NCBI GenBank assembly: GCA_963205275.1
Contig: CAUJIH010000093.1
Coordinates: forward strand, 1-64,000
Length of the DNA stretch: 64,000 nucleotides
From: Verrucomicrobiota bacterium
GTDB taxonomy: Bacteria > Verrucomicrobiota > Verrucomicrobiia > Verrucomicrobiales > DEV007
Direction: 5' to 3'
The translations under genes were made by a program, and so were the position numbers. This document shows, one piece after another, positions 16,358 to 25,236 of this stretch. How positions within the stretch are numbered: the first letter of the stretch is position 1; every line of letters begins with the position of its first letter. Below the pieces are notes generated by a model. The model had not been told where the DNA came from. It saw only the letters and a list, made by a program, of their open reading frames with translations, and did not search any database.

Positions 16358-16438
16358 GTCTGCCCCATCTCTGACTTTCTCTGTCTGAAATAGAAAAACT
16401 ATTGCAATTGAGAGAGGCGAGCTTAGAGTGCCCGCCCT

Positions 16439-16645
16439 ATGGCAAGAATCGCCGGAAAAAGTAAAACACGAAAAGGGGTCGCCAAACGATTTAAGGTGAC
16501 CGGCAGCGGACGAATTCTGCGTCGGAAACAGGGCAAACGCCACCTGAACCGCCGTAAGAACTCGAAACGTCTTCGTCGTCTCGGCCAGGCTACACTCGTG
16601 TCGCCTGCTGACGAGAAAGCGGTGAAGATGAATCTTCTCCTCTGA
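16439..16645 (+). CDS. rpmI: Ribosomal protein bL35
   Basis: This 68-residue basic protein of the large ribosomal subunit has the family pattern: KSKTRKGVAKRFKVTGSG, then RRKQGKRHLNRRKNSKR and a C-terminal short helix. It precedes rplT by 162 bases, the usual pairing. The usual upstream partner infC is absent; polA is there instead. Confidence 0.96.
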   Translation: MARIAGKSKTRKGVAKRFKVTGSGRILRRKQGKRHLNRRKNSKRLRRLGQATLVSPADEKAVKMNLLL

Positions 16646-16807
16646 TAGGGTAACCTGTCCGGGTGGAGGAAATTCATTCCGCTGAGCTGAGTGAGTCAGC
16701 TCGAGATCGAAGCGACTGGCGTCGCGGCAGAAATGCCTACCGATGTCTAACGAGAGGGTGAGTCGCCCGATCTGAACAAAACAACAGCCCGCTCAAGAAA
16801 GAAAAAA

Positions 16808-17185
16808 ATGCCAAGAGCAACCAATTCGGCCGCAAGCCGCAAGCGCCGCAAGCGCATCCTGATGAAAGCGAAGGGCTTCCGCTCTGCTCGCTCCAAGCTG
16901 ATTCGTACCGCCAAAGATGCTGTCACCAAGGCGCAGCAATGGTCCTATCGCGACCGCAAGGTCCGCAAGCGCACGTTCCGAGGGCTGTGGATTCAGCGGA
17001 TTAACGCCGCTGCGAAACTCAACGGGATGACCTATTCTCGATTGATGGAAGGCCTGCGGGCAGCTGGGATCGAAGTGGATCGCAAGATCCTCGCAGATCT
17101 CGCGATCCAAGATGAAGCGGGCTTTGCCTCTCTCGTTCAGAGGGCTTCTAGCGCCCTGAGCGAAAAAGCGAACGCGAGCGCCTAA
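16808..17185 (+). CDS. rplT: Ribosomal protein bL20
   Basis: bL20 is an early 23S rRNA-binding assembly protein that also autoregulates in some bacteria. The 125-residue sequence begins MPRATNSAASRKRRKRILM, with the family KAKGFRSARSKL, WIQRINAAAKLNGMTYSRL and IEVDRKILADLA. A strong hairpin at 17229-17261 ends the rpmI-rplT unit. I saw no clear L20 autoregulatory leader in the 162 bases between rpmI and rplT. Confidence 0.97.
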   Translation: MPRATNSAASRKRRKRILMKAKGFRSARSKLIRTAKDAVTKAQQWSYRDRKVRKRTFRGLWIQRINAAAKLNGMTYSRLMEGLRAAGIEVDRKILADLAIQDEAGFASLVQRASSALSEKANASA

Positions 17186-17228
17186 TCTCTCGAATCTCTC
17201 GACGGAGCTACTCGCGAGTCCGAGTAAT

Positions 17229-17261
17229 CGAAGACCGCTATCAAAGTTGAGGCGGTCTTCG
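17229..17261 (+). terminator. Probable terminator after rplT
   Basis: A perfect 10-bp stem, CGAAGACCGC (17229-17238) and GCGGTCTTCG (17252-17261), encloses a 13-base loop 43 bases after rplT. The downstream run (TTCTGTCTCTC) is pyrimidine-rich, not a pure T-tract, so the efficiency is uncertain. Confidence 0.6.
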
Positions 17262-17597
17262 TTCTGTCTCTCGGTCGTAAATTCTGCTGAGCATCGGGAG
17301 GTAGTCTCTCGGGTGCCGCTTCCTTTTGATTTCTGGCTGAGGGCGAGTCTTCCATTCTCTGATCGTGAAGCCTGATCGCTAGGATTGATCGCGGGGATCG
17401 GTTAAGTTGCTGTCGAAATATGACATCGCTCTTTTCACGGCGGCTTTCAGCCCTGTGATACAGAAATTCCGGATGGATGGGAGACTTCCGGTTTCGAGAA
17501 TCTCGCATCGTGCTATCTTCGTTCTTCCCCCTCCGTTCACTGGCGTTCAAAGTCACCGCTCTGCTCGCATAAAATTTTTACCCTTTTGATTTTTCCC
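17262..17597. other. Intergenic region before pheS, nothing recognised
   Basis: These 336 bases between the rplT terminator and pheS show no convincing gene, tRNA or riboswitch. A minus-strand frame (17182-17556) has no recognisable protein pattern. The pheS promoter presumably lies here. Confidence 0.6.
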
Positions 17598-18617
17598 ATG
17601 CTCGAAGAACTCGAAACGATACGGAAAGACGCTCTCGCCGCCATTGCTACGGTGACAGATGAGCCAACGCTGGAAGAACAGCGCATCGCCTTTTTAGGAA
17701 AAAAAGGACGATTAACGATGATCGCCGCCAACATGCGATCCATCCCCGCTGATCAAAAAAAGGCCGTGGGCCAGGCTCTGAACGAGGTGCGACAGGCGAT
17801 CACAGAGGCGATGGAGAAAACAGCCAGCGATCTGACAGCGAAGCGAGACGCTGCCGCCTTTGCCTCCATCGATCCGACTCTACCCTCGCGCGCTCTGCCT
17901 CAAGGCGCCCTCCATCCCCTGAGTCTCATCCTAGATGATGCCGTTCGAGTCCTGCGTCGCATGGGTTTTGCGCTCGCCGATGGCCCCGAGATCGAGACTG
18001 AATGGCACTGCTTCGACGCACTGAACACGCCCGCCGATCATCCGGCGCGGAACGAGTCTGACACATTTTATTTCGACAGCGGGAAGCTCCTGCGCACTCA
18101 TACTTCCTCTGTCCAGATTCGGACGATGGAGGCTCAGGTACCCCCTGTGCGGGTTATTGCTCCCGGCAGTGCTTTTCGTCGAGACGAGATCGACGCCACG
18201 CATCTGAGTGCTTTCCACCAGCTCGAAGGTCTCTACGTGGATCGCGGAGTCACCTTGGCCGACCTGAAAGGGACTCTGGAGCATTTCTTTCGCGAAATGT
18301 TCGGCTCCTCCACCGAGGTTCGCTTCCGGCCTCACTTCTTTCCGTTCACTGAGCCGAGCTTCGAGGTCGATCTGAAGCTTCACGCCGTCGGGCGTGCTGC
18401 GAAGTGGGTGGAGATCGCTGGTTGTGGGATCGTCGATCCGGCGGTGTTCGCAGAGATATCTCGCAAGCGAGGGGATCAGGCCTACGATCCGACACAGGTG
18501 ACTGGTTTCGCCTTCGGCATGGGGCTGGATCGTCTGGCGATGATACGCTATGGGATCCCCGATCTTCGTCTCTTGATCGAAAACGACCTACGCTTTCTCT
18601 CCCAATTCAGCGCGTGA
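17598..18617 (+). CDS. pheS: Phenylalanyl-tRNA synthetase alpha subunit
   Basis: This 339-residue class II catalytic subunit charges tRNA-Phe together with PheT in an alpha2-beta2 enzyme. The N-terminal coiled coil (residues 1-85) has the family FLGKKGRLT. Motif 2 is GSAFRRDEIDATHLSAFHQ, and motif 3 is FGMGLDRLAMIRYGI. EVDLK and VEIAGCGIVDP are typical of the bacterial alpha chain. ATG 17598 is preferred over TTG 17586. pheT starts 48 bases downstream. Confidence 0.96.
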   Translation: MLEELETIRKDALAAIATVTDEPTLEEQRIAFLGKKGRLTMIAANMRSIPADQKKAVGQALNEVRQAITEAMEKTASDLTAKRDAAAFASIDPTLPSRALPQGALHPLSLILDDAVRVLRRMGFALADGPEIETEWHCFDALNTPADHPARNESDTFYFDSGKLLRTHTSSVQIRTMEAQVPPVRVIAPGSAFRRDEIDATHLSAFHQLEGLYVDRGVTLADLKGTLEHFFREMFGSSTEVRFRPHFFPFTEPSFEVDLKLHAVGRAAKWVEIAGCGIVDPAVFAEISRKRGDQAYDPTQVTGFAFGMGLDRLAMIRYGIPDLRLLIENDLRFLSQFSA

Positions 18618-18665
18618 GGCCAGACGCCTCGGCCCGGCCCGACAATTATTCTCGATTTTCGTCTG

Positions 18666-21053
18666 ATGAAAGTTTCTCTCCAATGGCTCGAATCTCACCT
18701 CGATCTCGCGGACTTCTCTACCGAACAGCTCTGCGATTTGTTGACCTTTTCCGGCATTGAGGTCGAGGGGGTGGAATCTCTCCCGGATCATCTCGTCGTC
18801 GCGCAGATTCTGTCGTCTGAGCCCCATCCCGGTGCCGACAAGCTCTCCGTCTGCCAGGTCGATGACGGATCGGGCCAGGCTCGCCAGATCGTTTGCGGCG
18901 CGAAAAATTATCGAGTGGGGGACAAAGTGCCTCTGGCCTTGCCAGGATGCGTGCTCACAGCTCCCGATGGGAAAACGTTTGAAATCCGCGAAGGAAAACT
19001 TCGAGGGGTCGATTCGCTGGGAATGATGTGCTCGGCACAGGAGCTCGGTCTGGCGAAGGAGTCTGATGGTCTGCTCATTCTTGACTCGGAAGCGAAAGTG
19101 GGCATCCCGATGGCTGAACTTTATCCCACGGTGTTTGAACTCGAGATCACTCCGAATCGCCCTGACTGCCTGAGTCATCTCGGGGTCGCAAGAGAGCTGA
19201 CGGCGCTGCTCCGCCGACCGCTGAAGGGGCGACGAGATTACGGCGACTCCCAGACCTCAGTGCGACCCGGAAGTCCGTCTGAGTTGCGACTGGAGACTCC
19301 AGGCTGCTCCTTCTACACCGCTCGTATCATCCGGGGAGTCAAAGTCGCCGATTCCCCTGCCTGGCTGAAGCAGCGATTGAAATCAATCGGGCTTCGACCC
19401 ATCAACAACATCGTCGATCTCACAAATTACGTCCTCTTCGAGACAGGGCAGCCACTGCACGCCTTCGATTTGGCGAAGCTCGAAGGGGCCGTCGTGATCC
19501 GGCAGGCGAGTGAGGGCGAAGGTTTTCTAGCGCTCGATGGAAAGGAATACACCCTGAGCGCACAAGATGTCGTGATTGCTGACGAGCACAAAGCCTTAGC
19601 TATCGGTGGCGTAATGGGTGGCGAGGACAGCGGAGTGACGGAAGCGACCACGGACATCCTCCTAGAAGTCGCTCACTTCGATCCACCTTCGATTCGGCGC
19701 ACCAGTCGTCGTCTCGGGCTGCATTCTGATTCGAGCTATCGATTCGAACGAGGCGTCGATCCCTTGCAAGTAATTGGGAATTCCGAGCTGGCAACGCGCC
19801 TGATCGAAGAACTCTCTGGAGGAAAAGCGGATCCAGAACTTCTGACCGTCGGATCGCCGGGCGAGTCGCCGACTTCCATCAAGCTTGACGGCGATCTCTG
19901 CCGTGCCGTCATCGGCGCTCCCGTGAGCGATTCCGAGATCGCTGAAGTGCTCTTGGCTCTGGGATTGAAAAATTCGACTGACGGGTGGGAGATTCCTAGC
20001 TACCGACGCGATCTGGAACGACCGATCGATCTGATCGAAGAGGTCGCTCGCATTCGTGGACTCGACGCTGTCCCCGCCTCAAATCGTGCGATCTATACTC
20101 CTGCGTCGAAGGCGGATCTGGCGTATGACTTTCTCTGCTCCTTGCGGAATCGACTCGTCGCGCTGGGCTTTTTCGAGACTCGTAGTTTGAAGCTGATTTC
20201 GGCAGCACAGTTGAATAACGACCTCGCGAATCAATACCGCGGTATGAACCCTCTTCGCCTGAAGAATCCTCTGAATGATGAGCAGGATTACCTCCGCTCA
20301 GGCCTCCTACCGGGCTTGCTGGCTACTGCGGCCAGGAATCAGCGTTTCGGGCAGTCCAATCTGCGCTTGTTCGAGGCAGGCCGTGTATTCACCGCCACTC
20401 CCAAAGGAGATGAAATCGAGCACGAGCATCTCGCCCTATTGCTCACGGGGTCGAGAAACCCCAGAAGCTGGGCGCACGATGCCTCCGCCACCCTCGATCT
20501 GCACGACCTGCGTGCTGCTCTCGATGTCGTGTGTGGGCAGAAGGTCAATCTCACCCCCCTTCCGGATGGGAAGCTCATGTGTGCCTGCTCGATCGAATTA
20601 GGATCGGGGAAGAAGGCTGTGAAGCTCGGGTCAGCGGGAATCCTGCCACCTGCGCGTGCACGAGAACTGGATCTCCCTGCTCCCGTTGTCCTAGCGGAAC
20701 TGGACCTGAAAAAGCTCATGACCGCCTGTTCGAGAGAGTGCGTTTTCGCCGAACTCCCCCGATTTCCGGGTAGTTCGCGAGATGTCGCGATACTCGCTCC
20801 CATTTCCCTAGCAGCGGGGGAACTCAAGGATTTCATCGAGACCTATGACGAACCTCTCCTAGTCTCGGTCGAACTCTTCGATGTCTTCGCTGATCCTACG
20901 GGAAACAAGCTGCCTGCCGACAAGAAGTCCCTAGCATTCTCCCTCCTGTATCGCAGGGAGGATCGCACGCTCGAAGCCTCGGAAGTGGAAGCCTCTCATG
21001 CGAAACTTTTGGATTCCATCCGACAGAAATTTGGGGTAGAATTCCGGCAGTGA
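18666..21053 (+). CDS. pheT: Phenylalanyl-tRNA synthetase beta subunit
   Basis: This 795-residue beta subunit carries the editing and tRNA-binding domains. Seen in order: an N-terminal OB-fold tRNA-binding domain (residues 40-150, HPGADKLSVCQVD), the B3/B4 editing region (TPNRPDCLSHLGVARE, then NNIVDLTNYVLFETGQPLHA), B5 (IPSYRRDLERPIDLIEEVAR), the inactive catalytic-like core (DYLRSGLLPGLL), and the C-terminal anticodon-binding domain (FPGSSRDVAILAP). Length is normal. The 493 bases after it hold only palindromic repeats. Confidence 0.96.
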   Translation: MKVSLQWLESHLDLADFSTEQLCDLLTFSGIEVEGVESLPDHLVVAQILSSEPHPGADKLSVCQVDDGSGQARQIVCGAKNYRVGDKVPLALPGCVLTAPDGKTFEIREGKLRGVDSLGMMCSAQELGLAKESDGLLILDSEAKVGIPMAELYPTVFELEITPNRPDCLSHLGVARELTALLRRPLKGRRDYGDSQTSVRPGSPSELRLETPGCSFYTARIIRGVKVADSPAWLKQRLKSIGLRPINNIVDLTNYVLFETGQPLHAFDLAKLEGAVVIRQASEGEGFLALDGKEYTLSAQDVVIADEHKALAIGGVMGGEDSGVTEATTDILLEVAHFDPPSIRRTSRRLGLHSDSSYRFERGVDPLQVIGNSELATRLIEELSGGKADPELLTVGSPGESPTSIKLDGDLCRAVIGAPVSDSEIAEVLLALGLKNSTDGWEIPSYRRDLERPIDLIEEVARIRGLDAVPASNRAIYTPASKADLAYDFLCSLRNRLVALGFFETRSLKLISAAQLNNDLANQYRGMNPLRLKNPLNDEQDYLRSGLLPGLLATAARNQRFGQSNLRLFEAGRVFTATPKGDEIEHEHLALLLTGSRNPRSWAHDASATLDLHDLRAALDVVCGQKVNLTPLPDGKLMCACSIELGSGKKAVKLGSAGILPPARARELDLPAPVVLAELDLKKLMTACSRECVFAELPRFPGSSRDVAILAPISLAAGELKDFIETYDEPLLVSVELFDVFADPTGNKLPADKKSLAFSLLYRREDRTLEASEVEASHAKLLDSIRQKFGVEFRQ

Positions 21054-21218
21054 GTCAGAGAGCTGCTCGCTGCTTTGATTGGCTGATTTAGCCTTCTCGA
21101 AGCCTCGGATCTTTTCATATTTCTTCGAATTTTCCTGCCGTGTTCGACCTTTACCCATCAATTACAGGCCCGGACCGTTAATACGTTAATGGGAACTGAA
21201 CCGGTCGTCGGCTGTCAG

Positions 21219-21353
21219 GCCTTCATTGGAAGGCAAAAGTCGATAGGTGGTTCCCGCCCTGTAGAGATACGGGAACGTGAGCCTCAAGATCGGGAGACGG
21301 CACTGGTGGGAAATCCTGTCTAGGCTTCCCGGCGATGATGTAACGCCGGGAAG
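21219..21353. repeat. Three-hairpin structured intergenic region
   Basis: In the gene-free stretch after pheT lie GCCTTC-attg-GAAGGC (21219-21234), GTTCCCG (21250-21256) with CGGGAAC (21270-21276), and a perfect 10-bp stem CTTCCCGGCG (21325-21334) with CGCCGGGAAG (21344-21353). No reading frame is credible. It could be a palindromic repeat, a structured RNA or the end of the pheT transcript. The rest of 21054-21414 shows nothing else I recognise. Confidence 0.5.
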
Positions 21354-21414
21354 TCTTCTAGCGCGACTTTCGCGATTCGACTCGTAAAGCGACTGGAAGC
21401 TTGAATGCAGAAGT

Positions 21415-21545
21415 AGGAAGAGTAGCGCGGACAATCCTGTCCGCGAAAGTCGTTCCTAGAACCGCCGACGTCTTCAGCGGCAGCTTTTCATGGAACTGCC
21501 TAGCGGGCACATGCCCAAAGGTTCCACTTGGGCCGCCCTTTCTGA
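21415..21545. repeat. Dispersed copy of the 11.7-12.1 kb repeats
   Basis: Bases 21415-21470 repeat the start of the 88-bp unit (AGGAAGAGTAGCG, then GGACAATCCTGTCCGCG) with an 8-bp perfect stem CGCGGACA/TGTCCGCG. Bases 21505-21545 match 11708-11745, where GCCCAA (21513-21518) pairs with TTGGGC (21528-21533); the earlier copy has the compensated pair CTCAA/TTGAG. The order of the two elements is reversed relative to 11.7-12.1 kb. Confidence 0.75.
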
Positions 21546-21546
21546 G

Positions 21547-22041
21547 TCAGCTTTCCAGACTCAGACGCATCGGAATCATATTCGAATGCCGGAAATTCAG
21601 CTTCGCAAAGAAACGCTGGCTCTCGTCGCTGATCTTATCCGTCAGAAGCGTGATGCGCTTGAAATCCTTCCTCTTCGCGAAGGCGATCACATGCTCCAGC
21701 AAACGAGTCCCCAAGCCCTGCCCACGAAAATCCGGATGAATAATCACATCTTCCAGCAGAATCACGAATCCGCCCATCGCTGTACTGATCGTAAACAGCG
21801 TATTCACCATCCCGATGATTTCATAATCCGTGCGCAGGACGAAAATGCGCCCTCGACTCGCTTCTTCCAAAATCGCACGCAAGCCGCGTTCTTGCTTCTG
21901 ACGATCAGGAACGAAATCCTGCTCCATCGCGAACAGGGACATGGTCAACTCGACCAACTTGGGCAGATCGTCCAATGTTGCAGGTTCAATACGAGCCGCC
22001 TGTCCTAGTGGCGAAGTGGTCGTGTTTTTTGAGGCTTCCAT
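21547..22041 (-). CDS. GNAT-family N-acetyltransferase
   Basis: This 164-residue protein has the GNAT fold, with the acetyl-CoA-binding motif A VIIHPDFRGQGLGTRLLEHV (about residues 110-128) and a motif B-like RFFAKLNFRHSN near the end. The substrate is unknown; nothing in the sequence points to a particular amine. It is a single gene convergent with pheT across the repeat region. ATG 22041 gives a short polar N-terminus before the first strand (RIEPATLDDL). Confidence 0.85.
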   Translation of the reverse strand: MEASKNTTTSPLGQAARIEPATLDDLPKLVELTMSLFAMEQDFVPDRQKQERGLRAILEEASRGRIFVLRTDYEIIGMVNTLFTISTAMGGFVILLEDVIIHPDFRGQGLGTRLLEHVIAFAKRKDFKRITLLTDKISDESQRFFAKLNFRHSNMIPMRLSLES

Positions 22042-22245
22042 AAAGGATTTTCGAGATGGGCCGACGAAAACTTGTGCTCGCGCAGCTCACTTCTTCCATA
22101 GGGTAGCAAATTCGACGCTTCTGTAAACTTCAGCTTTGCGCCAATTCGAGGATCATAGGATTCGCCTTCGCTTTGAAGTCGGTCCACCAATGCTTGTAAT
22201 TTCGATTTACTTTCTGTTGTATTGATGCTTCGTAATGCAGATTAC

Positions 22246-22758
22246 ATGAAGCAATTCCTCCTTTTTCTTTCCTCCGCTTTTTTCCTTAATCTGATGTCTC
22301 TCTCTGCTGAACCTCTCTCCGTGGGGGCTGATGCCCCGAAAGTCCAGACTGCTGACCAACACGGCAAACCTGTTGATCTAGGGAAGGAGCTAGCCACGGG
22401 GATCTCACTGGTCTATTTTTATCCGAAAGCAGATACGCCCGGCTGCACAAAGCAGGCCTGCAATCTTCGCGATGCCTTTGAGGAGGTGAGTCGCGCCGGA
22501 ATCAGGGTGTTCGGAGTCTCCGCTGACACGAGCGAAGAGCAACTTGCCTTCGCTGACAAGTATCAGATTCCATTCGTACTCTTGGCAGATAAGAAGGGCG
22601 AAGTGATCGATGCGTTCGGAGTCCCGAAAAGCGATAGCGGGCGGGCGGCTCGTCAGAGCTTTCTCATTAAAGACGGCAAGATCATCTGGCGCGATTTGAA
22701 GGCGACGCCGACTACACAGGCTCAGGATGCGATCACTGCTGCGCAGGCGAATCGGTGA
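22246..22758 (+). CDS. Exported peroxiredoxin, BCP/PrxQ type
   Basis: This 170-residue thiol peroxidase has an N-terminal signal peptide (hydrophobic residues 3-20, then SLSAEP), so it probably acts outside the cytoplasm. The active site is YPKADTPGCTKQACNLRD: the peroxidatic Cys is followed five residues later by the resolving Cys, the atypical 2-Cys arrangement of PrxQ/BCP. FGVSADTSEEQLAFADKY and the C-terminal FLIKDGKIIWRDLK are family features. ATG 22246 is preferred over TTG 22222 because it yields a clean signal peptide. It is a single gene, divergent from the GNAT gene. Confidence 0.9.
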   Translation: MKQFLLFLSSAFFLNLMSLSAEPLSVGADAPKVQTADQHGKPVDLGKELATGISLVYFYPKADTPGCTKQACNLRDAFEEVSRAGIRVFGVSADTSEEQLAFADKYQIPFVLLADKKGEVIDAFGVPKSDSGRAARQSFLIKDGKIIWRDLKATPTTQAQDAITAAQANR

Positions 22759-22842
22759 GCGAAATTGTGTGGTGAGCCAAATTGTGATTCCCGAAGGCTT
22801 GGGTCCCGAAGGCCTGGGAATTCTCGATCATCACCTTCACCT

Positions 22843-22867
22843 TCAGATCTCAGGTCAGATGATCTGA
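22843..22867. terminator. Inverted repeat between convergent genes
   Basis: TCAGATC (22843-22849) pairs with GATCTGA (22861-22867) between the peroxiredoxin gene and the convergent cyclic-nucleotide-binding gene. No T-tract follows on either strand, so a terminator role is a guess. A 15-base tandem duplication around CCCGAAGGC lies just upstream (22788-22820). Confidence 0.25.
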
Positions 22868-22875
22868 GCACCGCC

Positions 22876-23457
22876 TCACTCGGCTTTCAGTCGCTGAAGT
22901 TCCTCGTCCAGACGGGCTAAATATTTCGATGTAGCTTTGAGTCGCTCCGTTGTCAGCTTCGCGATGAATTCAAAGAGACAAGCGTAAAAGGCGGGGTTCT
23001 CTTCCCGCGGCAGAACGTGCTCTAGGAATTTCTGATCGACTGCGAGGCAGATGGAATCCTTGACCGCGACGACAGAGGCGGAGCGCACTTCATCATCTAA
23101 GGCCGCCAATTCGCCAAAGATGTCTCCAGAGTGACTCATGGTCACCAAAAATCGATTACCTTTCACTACGGCGACTTCACCTTCGAGGAGGATGAAAATG
23201 CGCGAGGCCTCGTCGCCCTCAGCGATAATCACGTCACCCGGCTCACATTCGATGAAGGCGGAGGCGTAAAGAACCTGATCGAGATGTTCTTTAGAAAAGG
23301 ATTCGAGAAACGGCACACGCAGGAGTGTCTCCGGAATGTCGTCTTCGTCGTGGATGTATGCGTATTCTTGCACGATGGGAATGATAGAGAATCGCTTTCT
23401 CCGTGTCGAGTTCGGAATGAAAAATGATGATTTTTCCGGACGCGAACTCGTTCCCAC
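22876..23457 (-). CDS. Cyclic-nucleotide-binding domain protein
   Basis: One cNMP-binding domain is visible: LLRVPFLESFSKEHLDQV, then PGDVIIAEGDEASRIFILLEGEVAVV, then GDIFGELAALDDEVRSASVVA (a phosphate-binding-cassette-like stretch). A helical tail follows, without the helix-turn-helix of Crp. The role is therefore probably sensory or scaffolding, not DNA binding. The start is uncertain. The frame is open to ATG 23604, but that would overlap the end of the upstream chaperone gene; GTG 23457 or GTG 23373 fit better. It is transcribed in the same direction as the PpiD/SurA-like gene, 13 bases after it, and probably with it. Confidence 0.8.
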   Translation of the reverse strand: MGTSSRPEKSSFFIPNSTRRKRFSIIPIVQEYAYIHDEDDIPETLLRVPFLESFSKEHLDQVLYASAFIECEPGDVIIAEGDEASRIFILLEGEVAVVKGNRFLVTMSHSGDIFGELAALDDEVRSASVVAVKDSICLAVDQKFLEHVLPREENPAFYACLFEFIAKLTTERLKATSKYLARLDEELQRLKAE

Positions 23458-23470
23458 TGAGATCAGCGAA

Positions 23471-25009
23471 TCAGATTTCGAGAGGCCCACCGTTTGCCGA
23501 GCGAGATGGACTTGATTCTTTGCGCTTTTGGTTAAACCACGCGCGGAACAGACTGTGATCAGTCTGCACTTTGATCGATGCAGCGAGCGCTTTCTTTTTC
23601 GCATCGGCCTGATCGTCCTTGTAAATCTCGATGGAGTTCACATGCGCGATCATGTATCCGGCTCCGGCGGGGCGCTCGACGACTCCTGATGTTCCTTTTT
23701 CCGAAAGGCCTTCGACTGTGCGAACGATGAGATCCGCATCCGCGACATAGGCCGGTGGTTCCGTGATGGAAAATCCCGACAGAGTTTCCTGCTTCAGTCC
23801 CAGAGCCTTCGCTGTCTCCGCAAAGGATTTCCCCGCTTTTTCGGCCTCATTCAGCTTGGCTAGGGAATCACTAGCCGCTGCATTGACCGCTTCGTTGGAC
23901 CGCCGCGTGAGCAGCACTTCGCGAATCGCAGGAGTGGCTTGCTCGAGAGTCAGCGGAGCTGGCGCGACGACAGAAGCGAGGTGGAACACGAGGAATACGC
24001 CCTCCTGTGCCTCCACGGGCACACTCACGCCGCCGACCTGCATCGCTTCGCTGAAAAGAGCGTTGAGAGCTTCATCCCGACCTTCGAGAATCTTCGCCGG
24101 TTCTTTCCGTGCGAAGGCGGGTAGCGAGCCGACTTCTGCCGTGAACTCGGCCTGTGTTCCTGCGAGCTTCTTGGCTACTTCGCTAAAATTCACACCGTCT
24201 TCAGCGAGATCGGCATAGGCGTAGTTCGTCGCATTGGCAAAGTTGAGCTTTGCTTTCGCTTTCGCCTCATTCGTGGCATCAGCAGCCACAGGTTTCGCCG
24301 TAAATTTGACGAAGTCGAACACCCGCTTGGGTTCACTCAGAAGAGATTCTTTATTTTCTTCGTAGTATTTCTTCACATCTTCGTCAGACACTTTTACGTC
24401 CTTGAGGTGATCGGCCCGGTCAAAGCGGACGAGAGTCGTGTTATATCGCTGATTATTCTGAATGTAGCGTCTGGCGGCCTCGCTCGGTAGAGCCTCGACA
24501 CCGGCACCGATCAGATCACGCAGCTTCTGATAAGAGAGATAGTCTTTCACGAGCTGAGCTAGGTCGCTCTGTGTAAAACCATTCGGTCCGAGGACGTTAT
24601 TATCCACATACGCCGCATTGACCCAAGGCTGTTGAAAAATGGGGAGCTGGGGAATGGCTGCCTTGATCTCTTCCGGACTTGGCTCGATCCCTAGCTTCTG
24701 CGCCTCGTGACGCAGAACAACAAGACTGATTACGAATTCCGTCATATCGCGATCCATCCGATTTTCACCGAACAGCACCATGGCGAAGTCGTACATCCCC
24801 ATCTGATAGGCTACCTCGAAGTTGGAAGCCAGTTTTTGCGCTTCCTTATTGCGATAGCAGCGGTCATATACTTTTACGACGCAATTGCCTCCCCCCATCG
24901 CACCGGCGACGAAGTCGTAATCGGAGTAGAGAAAGGCAAAGGAGACGACGACCACAGCGGTGACGGCAATCAGGATACCTTTCTGGATGTGTCGGAGTTG
25001 GGCGAGCAT
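23471..25009 (-). CDS. Membrane-anchored PpiD/SurA-like chaperone
   Basis: This 512-residue protein has one N-terminal membrane anchor (about residues 12-32), then a SurA_N/PpiD-like helical domain (residues 60-180, with FVISLVVLRHEAQKLGI and SPEEIKAAI). A long domain follows with parvulin-like stretches (VSDEDVKKYYEENKE, FSEVAKKLAG, GSLPAFARKEPAKI). A clear parvulin active-site pattern is not obvious, so it may act as a holdase for exported proteins rather than as an isomerase. Repeats of A/E/K-rich helices resemble PpiD. It faces the ceramidase pair across 227 bases. Confidence 0.75.
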   Translation of the reverse strand: MLAQLRHIQKGILIAVTAVVVVSFAFLYSDYDFVAGAMGGGNCVVKVYDRCYRNKEAQKLASNFEVAYQMGMYDFAMVLFGENRMDRDMTEFVISLVVLRHEAQKLGIEPSPEEIKAAIPQLPIFQQPWVNAAYVDNNVLGPNGFTQSDLAQLVKDYLSYQKLRDLIGAGVEALPSEAARRYIQNNQRYNTTLVRFDRADHLKDVKVSDEDVKKYYEENKESLLSEPKRVFDFVKFTAKPVAADATNEAKAKAKLNFANATNYAYADLAEDGVNFSEVAKKLAGTQAEFTAEVGSLPAFARKEPAKILEGRDEALNALFSEAMQVGGVSVPVEAQEGVFLVFHLASVVAPAPLTLEQATPAIREVLLTRRSNEAVNAAASDSLAKLNEAEKAGKSFAETAKALGLKQETLSGFSITEPPAYVADADLIVRTVEGLSEKGTSGVVERPAGAGYMIAHVNSIEIYKDDQADAKKKALAASIKVQTDHSLFRAWFNQKRKESSPSRSANGGPLEI

Positions 25010-25236
25010 GGATAAATTACGGGGCTATTCCGGAGAAAACAGAATGATTCAAACCGGGCTGGCAATTGTAGTGAGTCGGAAGCGCTTCTTCAACCGCTTT
25101 TTATGATTCATCCTCGATCCTCAATCACAAGCGCCTGCTCATTCCTCTGAAAATCCGCAAATGCGCCCAAGATTGAGACGGAGATGCGCCGGGTTCGCGC
25201 TTGATTGACTCCTGAATTTCTGACACCCTGTTTCTC

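Noticed and set aside
16646-16807. L20 autoregulatory leader between rpmI and rplT
   Set aside because: No convincing structured leader could be drawn; the spacing alone is not evidence.
17182-17556. Minus-strand frame between rplT and pheS
   Set aside because: It is low-complexity in composition, spans the rplT terminator and lacks a family pattern.
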